In this document: one piece after another, positions 1-7,605 of the stretch | Layout: every line of letters starts with the position of its first letter | How positions within the stretch are numbered: the stretch's first letter is position 1 | NCBI GenBank assembly: GCA_958346935.1 | Contig: CATVTM010000039.1 | Coordinates: 1-21,027, forward strand | Direction: 5' to 3' | Length of the DNA: 21,027 bases | Source: an uncultured Collinsella sp. | GTDB taxonomy: Bacteria > Actinomycetota > Coriobacteriia > Coriobacteriales > Coriobacteriaceae | The notes under the pieces: generated by a model | The model's input: only the letters and a program-made list of their open reading frames with translations | The model's database searches: none | Told to the model about the DNA's origin: nothing | Translations under genes and position numbers: made by a program

Positions 1-912
1 TACGAGGCGCGCCCCAACGTGACGGCCGACGCCGCAGGCATCTGCATCCGCACCGGCAACGCCTGCATTCTGCGCGGCGGCTCGCTGGCCTATCACTCGT
101 GTGCCATGATCGCCGAGCTGCTGGCCGATGCGCTCGAGACCAGGGGCTTCCCGCGCGAGGCCGTCTCGATGATCGAGTCTACCGACCGCGAGGCCACCGG
201 CGAGCTCATGAAGCTTCGCGGCATCGTCGATGTGCTCATTCCGCGTGGCGGTGCGGGCCTGATCCAGCGCTGCGTGCGCGAGTCGCTCGTTCCGGTGATC
301 GAGACGGGTACGGGCAATTGCCACATTTACGTGCATGAGTCGGCCGACTTTGATAAGGCGCTCAACATTATCGTCAACGCCAAGACCCAACGCGTGGGCG
401 TGTGCAATGCCGCCGAGTCGCTGCTAGTCGACCGCGCCGTGGCGGATTCGTTTTTGCCGGCGGTCGTGGCCGTGTTGCACGACCACGGTGTGCTGATTCA
501 CGGTGACGAGGCCACGTGCGCCGCATGCGCCGACGCCGGGCTTGCCGAGGGCGATGACTACGTTGCCGCGACTGAGGAGGACTGGGGTCGCGAGTATCTG
601 GCGCTCGAGATGAGCGTGAAGGTCGTGGCGAACGAGGACGAGGCCATCGCGCACATCAACCGCTACGGCACGATGCACTCCGAGGCCATCGTTGCAGAGG
701 ACACGGATGCTTGCGAGCGCTTCCTGGACGAGGTCGATGCCTCGGCCGTGTATGCCAACGCCAGCACGCGCTTTACCGACGGCGGCGAGTTTGGCCTGGG
801 CGCCGAGATTGGCATCTCGACCCAAAAGCTCCACGCCCGCGGCCCCTTTGCCGCCGAGGCCCTCACCACCTACAAATACAAGCTCCGCGGCACCGGCCAG
901 GTCCGCCCCTAA
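1..912 (+). CDS. proA: Gamma-glutamyl phosphate reductase, C-terminal part (5' end outside window)
   Basis: NADPH-dependent reduction of gamma-glutamyl phosphate to glutamate semialdehyde, the second step of proline synthesis in the cytosol. The frame is open from base 1, so only the last 303 codons of a protein usually about 415-430 residues long are present. The first residues read YEARPNVTADAAGICIRTGN, matching the family's YESRPNVT block, followed by ILRGGS. The catalytic Cys is at codon 135 in NAKTQRVGVCNAAE, where the family usually has RPSVCNAAE. The C-terminal block with FGLGAEIGISTQKLHARGP is also typical. A methionine-like start at base 19 is internal and should be ignored. The stop is TAA at 910-912 and a REP-like hairpin follows within 15 bases, probably acting as terminator. 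The proB partner is presumably upstream, outside the window. Confidence 0.96.
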   Translation, partial: YEARPNVTADAAGICIRTGNACILRGGSLAYHSCAMIAELLADALETRGFPREAVSMIESTDREATGELMKLRGIVDVLIPRGGAGLIQRCVRESLVPVIETGTGNCHIYVHESADFDKALNIIVNAKTQRVGVCNAAESLLVDRAVADSFLPAVVAVLHDHGVLIHGDEATCAACADAGLAEGDDYVAATEEDWGREYLALEMSVKVVANEDEAIAHINRYGTMHSEAIVAEDTDACERFLDEVDASAVYANASTRFTDGGEFGLGAEIGISTQKLHARGPFAAEALTTYKYKLRGTGQVRP

Positions 913-926
913 ACCCCTCGTAAACG

Positions 927-967
927 AAAACCGCCACAAAGGTGCCTGTCCCCTTTGTGGTGGTTTT
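927..967. repeat. REP-like hairpin, copy 1 (probable bidirectional terminator)
   Basis: Left arm 927-942 pairs with right arm 952-967 over 16 bp with one G-T pair, closing the 9-base loop TGCCTGTCC. A-rich and T-rich ends flank the stem, so either strand gives a hairpin followed by T residues. It lies between the convergent ends of proA and the HD-domain gene, and probably terminates both. It is nearly identical to the copy at 1635-1675. The RAYT transposase at 16953 is a possible source (inference). Confidence 0.85.
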
Positions 968-971
968 GGAA

Positions 972-1580
972 TTAAGCCTGAAAGGTGTCGCGGTCGGGGG
1001 CGAAGGACTGCATGGCCGCGATGGTACGGTCGAAGAGTTCGGGGAGCTCCCAGCCCAGCATCTCGGCACCCTGCGTAATCACGTCGCGCGAGCAGCCGGC
1101 GGCAAAGCGCTTGTCCTTGAACTTCTTCTTGAGCGACTTGGTCGTAAAGTCCATGACGCTCTTACTCGGACGCATGATGACAGCAGCACCGATCAGGCCG
1201 GTGAGCTCGTCGCAGGCAAACAGGATCTTTTCCATCTGCAGCTCGGGCTTGGGCAGCGAGGTGTTGAAGTCCGACGTGTGCGTCTGAATGGCGCGAATGA
1301 GATCGGGAGAGGCGCCCTCGCCTTCAAGGATCTCGGCTGCATAGATGGTGTGGTTCATGGGGTCGTCCTCATACTCCTCCCAATCTAGGTCGTGCAGCAG
1401 ACCGACGATGCCCCAAAACTCCTCGTTCTCGGGGTCGAACTCGCGCGCAAAGTAGCGCATGGTGCCCTCGACCGTCTCGCCGTGGGTGATGTGGAATGGG
1501 TCCTTGTTGTGCTCGTTGAGCAGTTCGAACGCGCGATCGCGGGTGATTCCGGCGGTAAGCAGCTCTGCCATGACAGCCAT
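972..1580 (-). CDS. HD-domain protein (predicted metal-dependent phosphohydrolase)
   Basis: This 202-residue protein has an HD-superfamily core: His33 in ITHGETVEGTMRYFA, the paired metal ligands His63-Asp64 in GLLHDLDWE, a helix with NHTIYAAEIL and a later IQTHTSDF. HD proteins hydrolyse phosphate esters, often nucleotides, using bound divalent metals. The sequence does not show which substrate, and no second catalytic or sensor domain is present. No signal peptide or membrane segment is seen, so it is likely cytosolic. The start at 1580 is supported by AAGGAG six bases upstream of ATG. The gene sits between two copies of one REP-like hairpin, so it is probably transcribed alone from the candidate promoter at 1606-1633. 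Confidence 0.88.
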   Translation of the reverse strand: MAVMAELLTAGITRDRAFELLNEHNKDPFHITHGETVEGTMRYFAREFDPENEEFWGIVGLLHDLDWEEYEDDPMNHTIYAAEILEGEGASPDLIRAIQTHTSDFNTSLPKPELQMEKILFACDELTGLIGAAVIMRPSKSVMDFTTKSLKKKFKDKRFAAGCSRDVITQGAEMLGWELPELFDRTIAAMQSFAPDRDTFQA

Positions 1581-1605
1581 AAGAGACTCCTTGTGCTCGT
1601 GGGTA

Positions 1606-1633
1606 TCGATAAGAATGAATACTACTAGAACAA
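1606..1633 (-). promoter_or_regulatory. Candidate promoter of the HD-domain gene
   Basis: On the minus strand TTGTTC (1628-1633) and TATCGA (1606-1611) are 16 bases apart, with the gene start about 26 bases beyond the -10. It lies downstream of the terminator-like hairpin at 1635-1675. Both hexamers deviate from consensus, so this is tentative. Confidence 0.35.
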
Positions 1634-1634
1634 G

Positions 1635-1675
1635 AAAACCACCACAAAGGTGCCTGTCCCCTTTGTGGTGGTTTT
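1635..1675. repeat. REP-like hairpin, copy 2 (probable terminator)
   Basis: A perfect 16-bp inverted repeat (1635-1650 with 1660-1675) encloses the same 9-base loop TGCCTGTCC as copy 1. It lies 13 bases past the stop of the CarD-like gene on the minus strand, where hairpin plus T-tract fits an intrinsic terminator. Copy 1 differs by one base in the stem. Both copies have the same orientation and flank the HD gene like direct repeats. Confidence 0.87.
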
Positions 1676-1688
1676 TGGCGCGGATGGG

Positions 1689-2174
1689 TTAGTTGAGGGC
1701 GGCTTGGGCTAGGCGGGCTTCGGCGGCCTCCTCGGTGACGCCCAATGCCACGGCGAACTCCTCGATGGAGCGGCGCTTGGCTTCCTTGAGTACACGCATA
1801 TAGTAAGAGCTGGGCTTTTTATCGGCTTCCTCGGCCTGGCGAATGCGGTGCATCATGGTCTTTGCCACGCGGACCGTCTCGGGCGCGCCCAGCTTGAGCT
1901 GCTGCTTAAAGTGTGTCTCTTCAAGCGAGCTGTTGCGCTCGGTAAAGGTGTCGCACTCCAGCTCGTCATAGTGGCTCAGCAGATGCTCGGCATCTTGCTG
2001 AGAGATGGCGGCATGCAGACGGTCGGCCTGCGCCACGGGGTACATAAGGATCGTCTGCGCATGCCCCTGCTTGGCCTCGAGCAACAACATGGGCTGCGGC
2101 GTGTCGTCCCTAAAACCGACGACGGTGCAGACTCCCTGACCCGGATGAATGACGTGTTGACCGATTGAGAACAT
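1689..2174 (-). CDS. CarD/CdnL-family transcriptional regulator
   Basis: CarD-family proteins bind the RNA polymerase beta subunit through an N-terminal Tudor-like domain and stabilise the open promoter complex. Here the first 20 residues (MFSIGQHVIHPGQGVCTVVG) are the typical RNA-polymerase-interaction domain opening, and the C-terminal half (about 75-161) is helical and basic, with KRRSIEEFAVALGVTEEAAEARLAQA. The length of 161 residues is normal for a stand-alone CarD/CdnL protein. The family's conserved Trp near the DNA minor groove was not identified. A good ribosome site (GGAGGT, three bases before ATG) supports the start at 2174. Transcribed alone, divergently from argS, and closed by the hairpin at 1635-1675. 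Confidence 0.9.
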   Translation of the reverse strand: MFSIGQHVIHPGQGVCTVVGFRDDTPQPMLLLEAKQGHAQTILMYPVAQADRLHAAISQQDAEHLLSHYDELECDTFTERNSSLEETHFKQQLKLGAPETVRVAKTMMHRIRQAEEADKKPSSYYMRVLKEAKRRSIEEFAVALGVTEEAAEARLAQAALN

Positions 2175-2188
2175 GCTACCTCCAACTT

Positions 2189-2217
2189 ATACGAATTTAC
2201 GTATGTCTAGAATAACA
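2189..2217 (-). promoter_or_regulatory. Candidate extended -10 promoter and small palindrome upstream of the CarD-like gene
   Basis: On the minus strand TGT followed by TATTCT (2209-2217) forms an extended -10 without a clear -35. Just downstream, 2189-2204 reads ATACGAATTTACGTAT, a 5-bp inverted repeat that falls near the start of transcription and could be an operator. Spacing to the ATG at 2174 is about 35 bases. Confidence 0.4.
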
Positions 2218-2420
2218 CGCTGACGTGCGCAAATCCTCGCTTTATGCAGGAAAAGCACACAACTCTGATAGGTAAGAGTATTCGATAAAAGACACAGCTC
2301 ATTCACACCTTTATGCATTTTCAACGCGTGCATAATCTGCAGGCAGACCGGCATCTTTGAGTGACTCCATACAAGCTGTAGTCAATTTTGTGCATATGCA
2401 ATTTCGATTGGCTTTACCCT
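2218..2420. other. Intergenic stretch, no gene seen
   Basis: Part of the 342-base gap between the divergent CarD-like gene and argS. It is AT-richer than the coding DNA. The only structure noticed is the short palindrome TGCATATGCA near 2391. The open frame that continues argS upstream through this region lacks any family similarity and a ribosome site, so it is not coding. Confidence 0.5.
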
Positions 2421-2449
2421 GCGACAGTGCCCCTCGCTTGTGATAGAGT
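2421..2449 (+). promoter_or_regulatory. Candidate argS promoter
   Basis: GCGACA (2421-2426) and TAGAGT (2444-2449) lie 17 bases apart, and TGA directly before TAGAGT gives an extended -10. The leader to the ATG at 2517 would be about 60 bases. No T-box or other tRNA-responsive leader is visible. Confidence 0.4.
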
Positions 2450-2516
2450 GCTACAAACTCTGGCTTTTGCCCTACGAGTGACCAAGAGCTCGGGGGCTTT
2501 AACACAAGGAGGATCT

Positions 2517-4370
2517 ATGCCCGAGAAGATTGAAGAGCTGGTACGCGCTGCGCTTGCTGCGGCCCAGGAGGCCGGCGACCTTTCCGCATTTGAACTTGAC
2601 GATTGCGCTATCGAGCGACCGGCTGACACTTCTCATGGCGAGTGGACCTCTACCATGGCCCTGAAGTCCGCCAAGCTGGCCCACTGCGCCCCGCGCAAGA
2701 TCGCCGAGGCCATCGTTGCCCATATGCCCGAGGACCCCGCGATTGAGAAGGTCGAAATCGCGGGCCCCGGCTTCATCAACTTCTACCTCTCCGTCGCCGT
2801 CAAGAATGCCATCTTTGGCGAGGCTCGCGAGAAGGGCATGGACTTCGCTAAGTCCAACGTCGGTGGTGGCCTGAAGACCCAGGTCGAGTTCGTTTCCGCT
2901 AACCCCGTCGGCCCCATGCACATCGGTCACGGCCGCTGGGCCGCTCTGGGCGACTCCCTTTGCCGTGTTATGGACCACGCCGGTTACGACATCCAGCGTG
3001 AGTTCTACATCAATGACCACGGCTCTCAGATGAACACCTTCGGCAACTCCATCAGCACGCGCTATATGCAGCTTGCCGACATCATCGCCAAGCAGGGCGT
3101 GGATATCGACGAGGCTCACAAGCTGCTGATCGCCGACCGCGACGCCTTTGTTGCCGACGAGAACGACGAGCACCCCGAGACCCATCCGTATCAGGACAAC
3201 TTTGCCGAGACCCTGGGCAAGGATTCCTACGGCGGCGACTACATCATCGATGAGGCCGCCGAGTTCTGGCGCACCGACGGCGACAAGTGGGTTGAGGCCG
3301 ATCCGCAGGAGCGCATGGAGAGCTTCCGTGAGCGCGGCTACGTGAAGATGGTCGACAACATGCGCGACCTCTGCCATGCCGTCAACTGCGACTTCGATCG
3401 TTGGTACTCCGAGCGCTCGCTGTATGTGAAGGACACCGAGGGCGAGACCGCCGGCACCTCCGCCGTCGACCGCGCTTTTGAGAAGCTCGACAAGATGGGC
3501 TACCTCTACACCAAGGACGGCGCCCTGTGGTTCCGTTCCACCGATCTGGGCGACGACAAGGACCGCGTGCTGATCAAGTCCGACGGCGAGTACACCTACT
3601 TTGCCTCCGACGTCGCCTATCACTGGGATAAGTTCCAGCGCGTCGACCACGTCATCGACATCTGGGGCGCCGACCACCACGGCTACATCGAGCGCGTCCG
3701 CTGCGTCTGCGATGCCTTGGGTTACCCCGGCAAGTTCGAGGTTCTGCTGGGCCAGCTCGTCAACCTGCTGCGTAACGGCAAGCCCGTCCGTATGTCCAAG
3801 CGTAAGGGCACCATGGTGACCCTGCAGGAGCTCGTCGACGAGGTCGGCTCCGACGCCGCCCGTTACACGCTCATCTCCAAGAGCTCCAACCAGATGGTCG
3901 ACTTCGATATCGAGGCCGTTAAGAAGCGCGACAACTCCAACCCGGTGTACTACGTGCAGTACGCTCACGCCCGCGTGTGCTCCATCCTGCGCCGTGCCGC
4001 CGACGTTACGCCCGAGCAGGCTGACGAGATGGGCATGAAGGCCGTCGCCGCTAAGGCCATCGGTGAGAACGTCGATTACTCGCTGCTGACCGACCCGACC
4101 GAGCTCGCCCTTTCGCGTAAGCTCAACGAGCTCACCGACCTGATTGCCAGCTGCGCTCGCGACCGCGCCCCGTTCCGTCTGACGCACTTTGCTGAGGAAC
4201 TCGCCGGCGACTTCCACAGCTTCTACGCTGCCTGCCAGGTTCTGCCGAGCGAGGGCCGTCCCGTCGACCCCGAGCTTTCGCGCGCCCGTCTGGCCGCTTG
4301 CGACGCTGTCCGCGTGACGCTCGCCCTGGTGCTCACCCTTGTTGGTGTCTCCGCTCCCGAGCAGATGTAA
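2517..4370 (+). CDS. argS: Arginyl-tRNA synthetase
   Basis: Class I aminoacyl-tRNA synthetase that charges tRNA-Arg with arginine using ATP. The 617-residue protein has, in order, the N-terminal additional domain (about 1-120, with AGPGFINFYL), the HIGH signature at residues 135-138 in SANPVGPMHIGHGRW, and the KMSKS counterpart MSKRKG at 426-431. The C-terminal DALR-type anticodon-binding domain is at about 495-617 (YYVQYAHARVCSILRRA, ending in APEQM). The length is a little above the usual 550-600. The ATG at 2517 was chosen because AAGGAGG ends four bases before it and homology begins at MPEKIEELV; the frame is open 43 codons further upstream without support. It stands alone, with a strong terminator 45 bases after the stop. 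Confidence 0.97.
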   Translation: MPEKIEELVRAALAAAQEAGDLSAFELDDCAIERPADTSHGEWTSTMALKSAKLAHCAPRKIAEAIVAHMPEDPAIEKVEIAGPGFINFYLSVAVKNAIFGEAREKGMDFAKSNVGGGLKTQVEFVSANPVGPMHIGHGRWAALGDSLCRVMDHAGYDIQREFYINDHGSQMNTFGNSISTRYMQLADIIAKQGVDIDEAHKLLIADRDAFVADENDEHPETHPYQDNFAETLGKDSYGGDYIIDEAAEFWRTDGDKWVEADPQERMESFRERGYVKMVDNMRDLCHAVNCDFDRWYSERSLYVKDTEGETAGTSAVDRAFEKLDKMGYLYTKDGALWFRSTDLGDDKDRVLIKSDGEYTYFASDVAYHWDKFQRVDHVIDIWGADHHGYIERVRCVCDALGYPGKFEVLLGQLVNLLRNGKPVRMSKRKGTMVTLQELVDEVGSDAARYTLISKSSNQMVDFDIEAVKKRDNSNPVYYVQYAHARVCSILRRAADVTPEQADEMGMKAVAAKAIGENVDYSLLTDPTELALSRKLNELTDLIASCARDRAPFRLTHFAEELAGDFHSFYAACQVLPSEGRPVDPELSRARLAACDAVRVTLALVLTLVGVSAPEQM

Positions 4371-4415
4371 GCTACGGGTCATTTAACCGCGCAAGTTTGG
4401 TTTAACTGAGCCTTG

Positions 4416-4451
4416 AAAGCCCGATCTCCCATATGGAGGTCGGGCTTTTTT
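4416..4451 (+). terminator. Intrinsic terminator of argS
   Basis: 4416-4429 pairs with 4435-4448 (one G-T pair) around a five-base loop and runs into a T tract ending at 4451. GC-rich stem and T tail make this a convincing Rho-independent terminator. Confidence 0.92.
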
Positions 4452-4495
4452 GCAAACGCCGACGTATTGACGAATTTGGAACTGATGGAAATACG

Positions 4496-4645
4496 AAACT
4501 ATGCCGGTTTACTACGATGAATTGAGAAATGCCAACCACGCCGGCTTTTCGCTAAACAGTGCAAGGCATCTACCTGCGGTTTTAGTTCAACAAGTTTCGG
4601 AGTGGTCGCGGTTGAGCGATTCATCGTAGTAAACCGCCATAGTTT
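4496..4645. repeat. 150-bp MITE-like element bounded by 27-bp inverted repeats
   Basis: The left arm 4496-4522 and right arm 4619-4645 are reverse complements over 27 bases with one mismatch. The arms hold TTTACTACGATGAAT on one side and its complement on the other. About 96 bases lie between them, with a further CAACC/GGTTG pairing (4533-4537 with 4610-4614) inside. No target-site duplication is evident at the ends. A 42-codon frame starts at ATG 4501 and stops inside the right arm at 4627-4629; there is no ribosome site. It could be a small non-autonomous mobile element, or a long-hairpin RNA in the argS-rho gap. Confidence 0.7.
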
Positions 4646-4680
4646 TGGCGGAGGCAGTCAGATTTGTGGGTGGTAAACCA

Positions 4681-4726
4681 AAGAGCGTCCCTTTTGACTG
4701 GGCGTTTAAGAACGTCCCCAATGACT
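4681..4726 (+). repeat. Tandem direct repeat directly upstream of the rho promoter
   Basis: 4681-4699 and 4708-4726 are two 19-base units that match at 15 positions, sharing AAGA, CGTCCC and TGACT, with start-to-start spacing of 27 bases. The second unit ends three bases before the -35. This could be a pair of regulator sites or a decayed REP-type repeat. Confidence 0.5.
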
Positions 4727-4729
4727 AAG

Positions 4730-4757
4730 TTGCAGGTGGCGGCGGTTGTGTTACACT
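4730..4757 (+). promoter_or_regulatory. Predicted rho promoter
   Basis: TTGCAG (4730-4735) and TACACT (4752-4757) are 16 bases apart. Transcription would begin near 4764, giving a leader of about 138 bases before the GTG of rho. Confidence 0.6.
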
Positions 4758-4763
4758 AACGCT

Positions 4764-4901
4764 GCGTATATGACGCAAATATCTCGATACAGATCAATGA
4801 TGTCCGTCGGTATTTGACGGAGCTAGACTGTTTAGCCGCCCTGAAGGTTTATGCAGGGAGCATGTGATCACAGGGCTTGAAAAGAAAGTTGAGCAAACAC
4901 T
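4764..4901 (+). promoter_or_regulatory. Long structured rho leader
   Basis: The leader contains several short inverted repeats: TGCGT/ACGCA near 4763-4777, TCCGTC/GACGGA near 4801-4819, CCCTG/CAGGG near 4839-4859 and the palindrome TGTGATCACA near 4863. Rho is autoregulated through its leader in Escherichia coli. Similar control here is an inference from length and structure only. Confidence 0.4.
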
Positions 4902-7457
4902 GTGTCTGATCAACAGCAAGAAAACGAAATAACGACGACGCAAGCCGCTCCCGCTGCACCGGTTGCGTCGGACCAGGTCGCGGCGCCCGCGCAAGCCTCG
5001 GCTCCTGAGACGCCTAAGGCTGCTTCGACGCCTACGCCTGTAGCGGCTGAGAAGGCCGTGCCTGCAACTGGTGAGGAGGCTGCTCCGGCAAAGCCCAAGC
5101 GTACGCGCCGCACGGCCAAGCCTGCCGCTGACGGCGAGGAGGTCACCAAGCCCAAGCGCCGTACCACGCGCACGACGCGCGCCAAGCGCACCGTTGCAGC
5201 TGACTCCTCGGCGCCGATTTCCGATGAGGTCGCGCAGGCACGTGCGTTGGCGCAGATTAGCGAGGCTCAGGTGGTGCGCGCCCGCCGTCGTGCTGCCGAG
5301 CGTGAGGCCGCGGCTCTGACCGAGCTCGCAGCTCCGTCTGTGCCCGAGACGCCTGCCGCCGACCTGCCGACCGAGAAGCCGGCAACGCGCACACGCCGTC
5401 GCACGTCTGTTAAGGCCGAGCAGGTTGCTGAACAGGTAACCCCCGAGCTCACTGAGGCTTCGGTCCGTTCCACGGCAGGGGAGGGCGCATCGCCTGCTGA
5501 GCACGCTGCGTCTGTCGAGGCCAGCGAAGTTCCCGTTGTCGATCCGGCTTTGCGCCCGCACCGTCGCGGTCGCAAGCCCAAGGCCTTCGTCGAGGCAGAG
5601 AAGGCCGCAGCCGCAGCCGCAGCTGCTCGGGATGCTGCGGCGACCGCCGAGTCTGCAACTGCTGCCGATGCACCCGTTCAGGATGCTACGACTTCCGAGG
5701 CCGCTCCCGCCGATGCCGAGCCCGCCGACGTCCGCCCCGGTCGCAGCCGTCGCACTGCTGCTAAGCGCACGTCCAAGGCTAAGGCTGCCAAGAAGGGTAC
5801 GTCCGAGGATTCCGACGAGACGACCGCCGATGCATCGACTGATGCCGCCGAGCCCCAAGACGTCGAACAGCCTGCGTCCGAGAAGCCCAAGCGCGGTCGT
5901 AAGAAGTCCGCTAAGGCCAAGGCGTCCGAGCATCAGGCTGATGTCGAAGCGCAGATTGATTCCGGCGCCGAGGCCAATGAAGCCGCTGCGGCCAATGCCG
6001 ACGCCGCCACAACCGATGGTGCCGCGCCCGCCGAGGCCGAAGACGGCACTCGTTCCAACCGTCGCCAGCACAAGCGCAACGAGGAGCGCAACGATCGCAA
6101 GGACGAACGCAACAACGACCGTCGCAACCGTCAGCGCGATCGCAAACAGCGCAACAAGGAGCGCAACGCCGCCCCCACCGAGCCCACGCTTTCGCGTGAG
6201 GAGCTCGCGGCCATGAAGGTCGCCGAACTGCGCGAGAAGGCCAAGGAGTTCGAGATCGAGACGACCGGCAAGAAGAAAGCCGAGCTCGTCGAGGAGATCT
6301 ACACCACCGCCGCGAAGGCCGAGGGCTTCCGCGACATCAAGGGCATTCTGCAGATTCGCCCGGACAGCTCCGGCATCATCCACGCCCATGGCTACATGAA
6401 GTCCAACGACGACGCCTTCGTGCCCGCCTACCTCATCCGCTCCGCGCGCCTGCGCACGGGCGACGTCATCGAGGGCTCGCTGCGTCCTTCGCGCGGCGGC
6501 GACAAGCGCGCCGGCCTCGCCAAAATCACGACCGTCAACGGTCTGGACCCCGAGCAGATTCGCAACCGTCCCAAGTTCGGCGACCTCACCCCGGTCTATC
6601 CCAACGAGCCGCTGCGCATGGAGCACGGCAAGGACTCTATTACCGGTCGCGCCATCGACATCGTGTCGCCGATCGGCAAGGGCCAGCGCGGCCTGATCGT
6701 GTCCCCGCCCAAGGCCGGCAAGACTACGATCCTCAAGAAGATCTGCCAGTCCATCTCGATTAACAACCCCGAGGTGCACCTCATCTGCCTGCTCGTCGAC
6801 GAGCGCCCCGAAGAGGTCACCGATATGCAGCGTTCCATCAAGGGTGAGGTTGTAGCGTCGACCTTCGATATGCCTGCCGACAACCACACTCGCGTGGCAG
6901 AGCTCGTCATCGAGCGCGCCAAGCGCATCGTAGAGCTGGGTGGCGACGTCGTGGTGGTGCTCGACTCCATCACGCGCCTCGCCCGCGCCTACAACTTGGC
7001 GGCGCCCGCCTCGGGCCGCATCCTTTCGGGCGGCGTCGATTCGGCGGCGCTGTATCCGCCCAAGCGCTTCCTGGGTGCAGCCCGCAATATCGAAAACGGT
7101 GGCTCGCTCACCATCCTGGCCTCTGCCCTCATCGACACCGGTTCCAAGATGGACGAGGTCATTTTTGAGGAGTTCAAGGGCACCGGCAACATGGAGCTTA
7201 AACTCGACCGCGACCTGGCCGACCGCCGCATCTTCCCGGCTATCGACCCCGTTGCCTCCGGTACACGTAACGAGGACCTGTTGGTCGACGAGCAGATGCG
7301 TCCGTTTGTCTTTGGTCTGCGTCGCATTCTTGCCGGCATGAACAACACCGAGCGCGCAGCCGCATCGTTTATCAAGGGTCTTAAGGGCACCAACACCAAC
7401 CAGGAGTTCCTGGTGCGTTCGGCCAAAAAACACAGCGACTACGAGCAGACGTTCTAG
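4902..7457 (+). CDS. rho: Transcription termination factor Rho with long disordered N-terminal region
   Basis: Hexameric RNA-dependent ATPase that terminates transcription. The 851 residues are about twice the length of E. coli Rho (419). Residues 1 to about 428 are low complexity: Ala/Pro/Glu-rich with scattered basic patches (KPKRTRR, RPHRRGRKPK, PKRGRKKSAKAKA), then an Arg/Asn/Asp-rich stretch at about 385-425. A Rho-N domain follows (LAAMKVAELREKAKEFEIE), then the RNA-binding fold at about 476-555 (GILQIRPDSSGIIH), Walker A PPKAGKTT at 602-609, and Walker B with Asp688 in VVVVLDSITRLARAYN. The conserved C-terminus runs to about residue 830 (LLVDEQMRPFVFGLRR). An in-frame TGA at 4890 forces the start to GTG 4902; only a weak AGAAAG precedes it. 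Long N-terminal insertions are common in actinobacterial Rho and bind RNA in Micrococcus; this one probably helps loading on GC-rich RNA. Confidence 0.96.
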   Translation: MSDQQQENEITTTQAAPAAPVASDQVAAPAQASAPETPKAASTPTPVAAEKAVPATGEEAAPAKPKRTRRTAKPAADGEEVTKPKRRTTRTTRAKRTVAADSSAPISDEVAQARALAQISEAQVVRARRRAAEREAAALTELAAPSVPETPAADLPTEKPATRTRRRTSVKAEQVAEQVTPELTEASVRSTAGEGASPAEHAASVEASEVPVVDPALRPHRRGRKPKAFVEAEKAAAAAAAARDAAATAESATAADAPVQDATTSEAAPADAEPADVRPGRSRRTAAKRTSKAKAAKKGTSEDSDETTADASTDAAEPQDVEQPASEKPKRGRKKSAKAKASEHQADVEAQIDSGAEANEAAAANADAATTDGAAPAEAEDGTRSNRRQHKRNEERNDRKDERNNDRRNRQRDRKQRNKERNAAPTEPTLSREELAAMKVAELREKAKEFEIETTGKKKAELVEEIYTTAAKAEGFRDIKGILQIRPDSSGIIHAHGYMKSNDDAFVPAYLIRSARLRTGDVIEGSLRPSRGGDKRAGLAKITTVNGLDPEQIRNRPKFGDLTPVYPNEPLRMEHGKDSITGRAIDIVSPIGKGQRGLIVSPPKAGKTTILKKICQSISINNPEVHLICLLVDERPEEVTDMQRSIKGEVVASTFDMPADNHTRVAELVIERAKRIVELGGDVVVVLDSITRLARAYNLAAPASGRILSGGVDSAALYPPKRFLGAARNIENGGSLTILASALIDTGSKMDEVIFEEFKGTGNMELKLDRDLADRRIFPAIDPVASGTRNEDLLVDEQMRPFVFGLRRILAGMNNTERAAASFIKGLKGTNTNQEFLVRSAKKHSDYEQTF

Positions 7458-7495
7458 GTTGTCATCTACGCGCAGCGATAGTCATCAATGTGATA

Positions 7496-7526
7496 AAGGG
7501 TCGGGGCTTTGAGCCTCGGCCCTTTT
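7496..7526 (+). terminator. Intrinsic terminator of rho
   Basis: A 13-bp stem (7496-7508 with 7512-7524, two G-T pairs) closes a three-base loop and is followed by T residues. It lies 39 bases after the rho stop. Confidence 0.85.
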
Positions 7527-7605
7527 CCATAGCGCCGCTCCGCGCTTATTTTTGACCGTAAGACCGACGAGCAGCAGGTTTCCCGTTTCAATCCGACATC
7601 GTCGC

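Noticed and set aside
2388..2516. N-terminal extension of argS
   Set aside because: No ribosome site, includes the candidate promoter, and the family alignment begins at MPEKIEELV (2517).
2499..4382. 627-codon open frame antisense to argS
   Set aside because: The product is a Val/Gly/Leu/Ala-rich mirror of argS codons with no recognisable domain; HIGH and MSKRKG motifs prove the plus strand.
4501..4629. 42-codon frame inside the inverted-repeat element as a small protein gene
   Set aside because: No ribosome binding site; its first codons and stop are dictated by the inverted-repeat arms, so it is likely incidental.
4794..7433. 879-codon open frame antisense to rho
   Set aside because: It is a shadow of the GC-rich, low-complexity rho coding strand; its translation is Gly/Arg/Leu-rich without any family motif, and rho is certain on the other strand.
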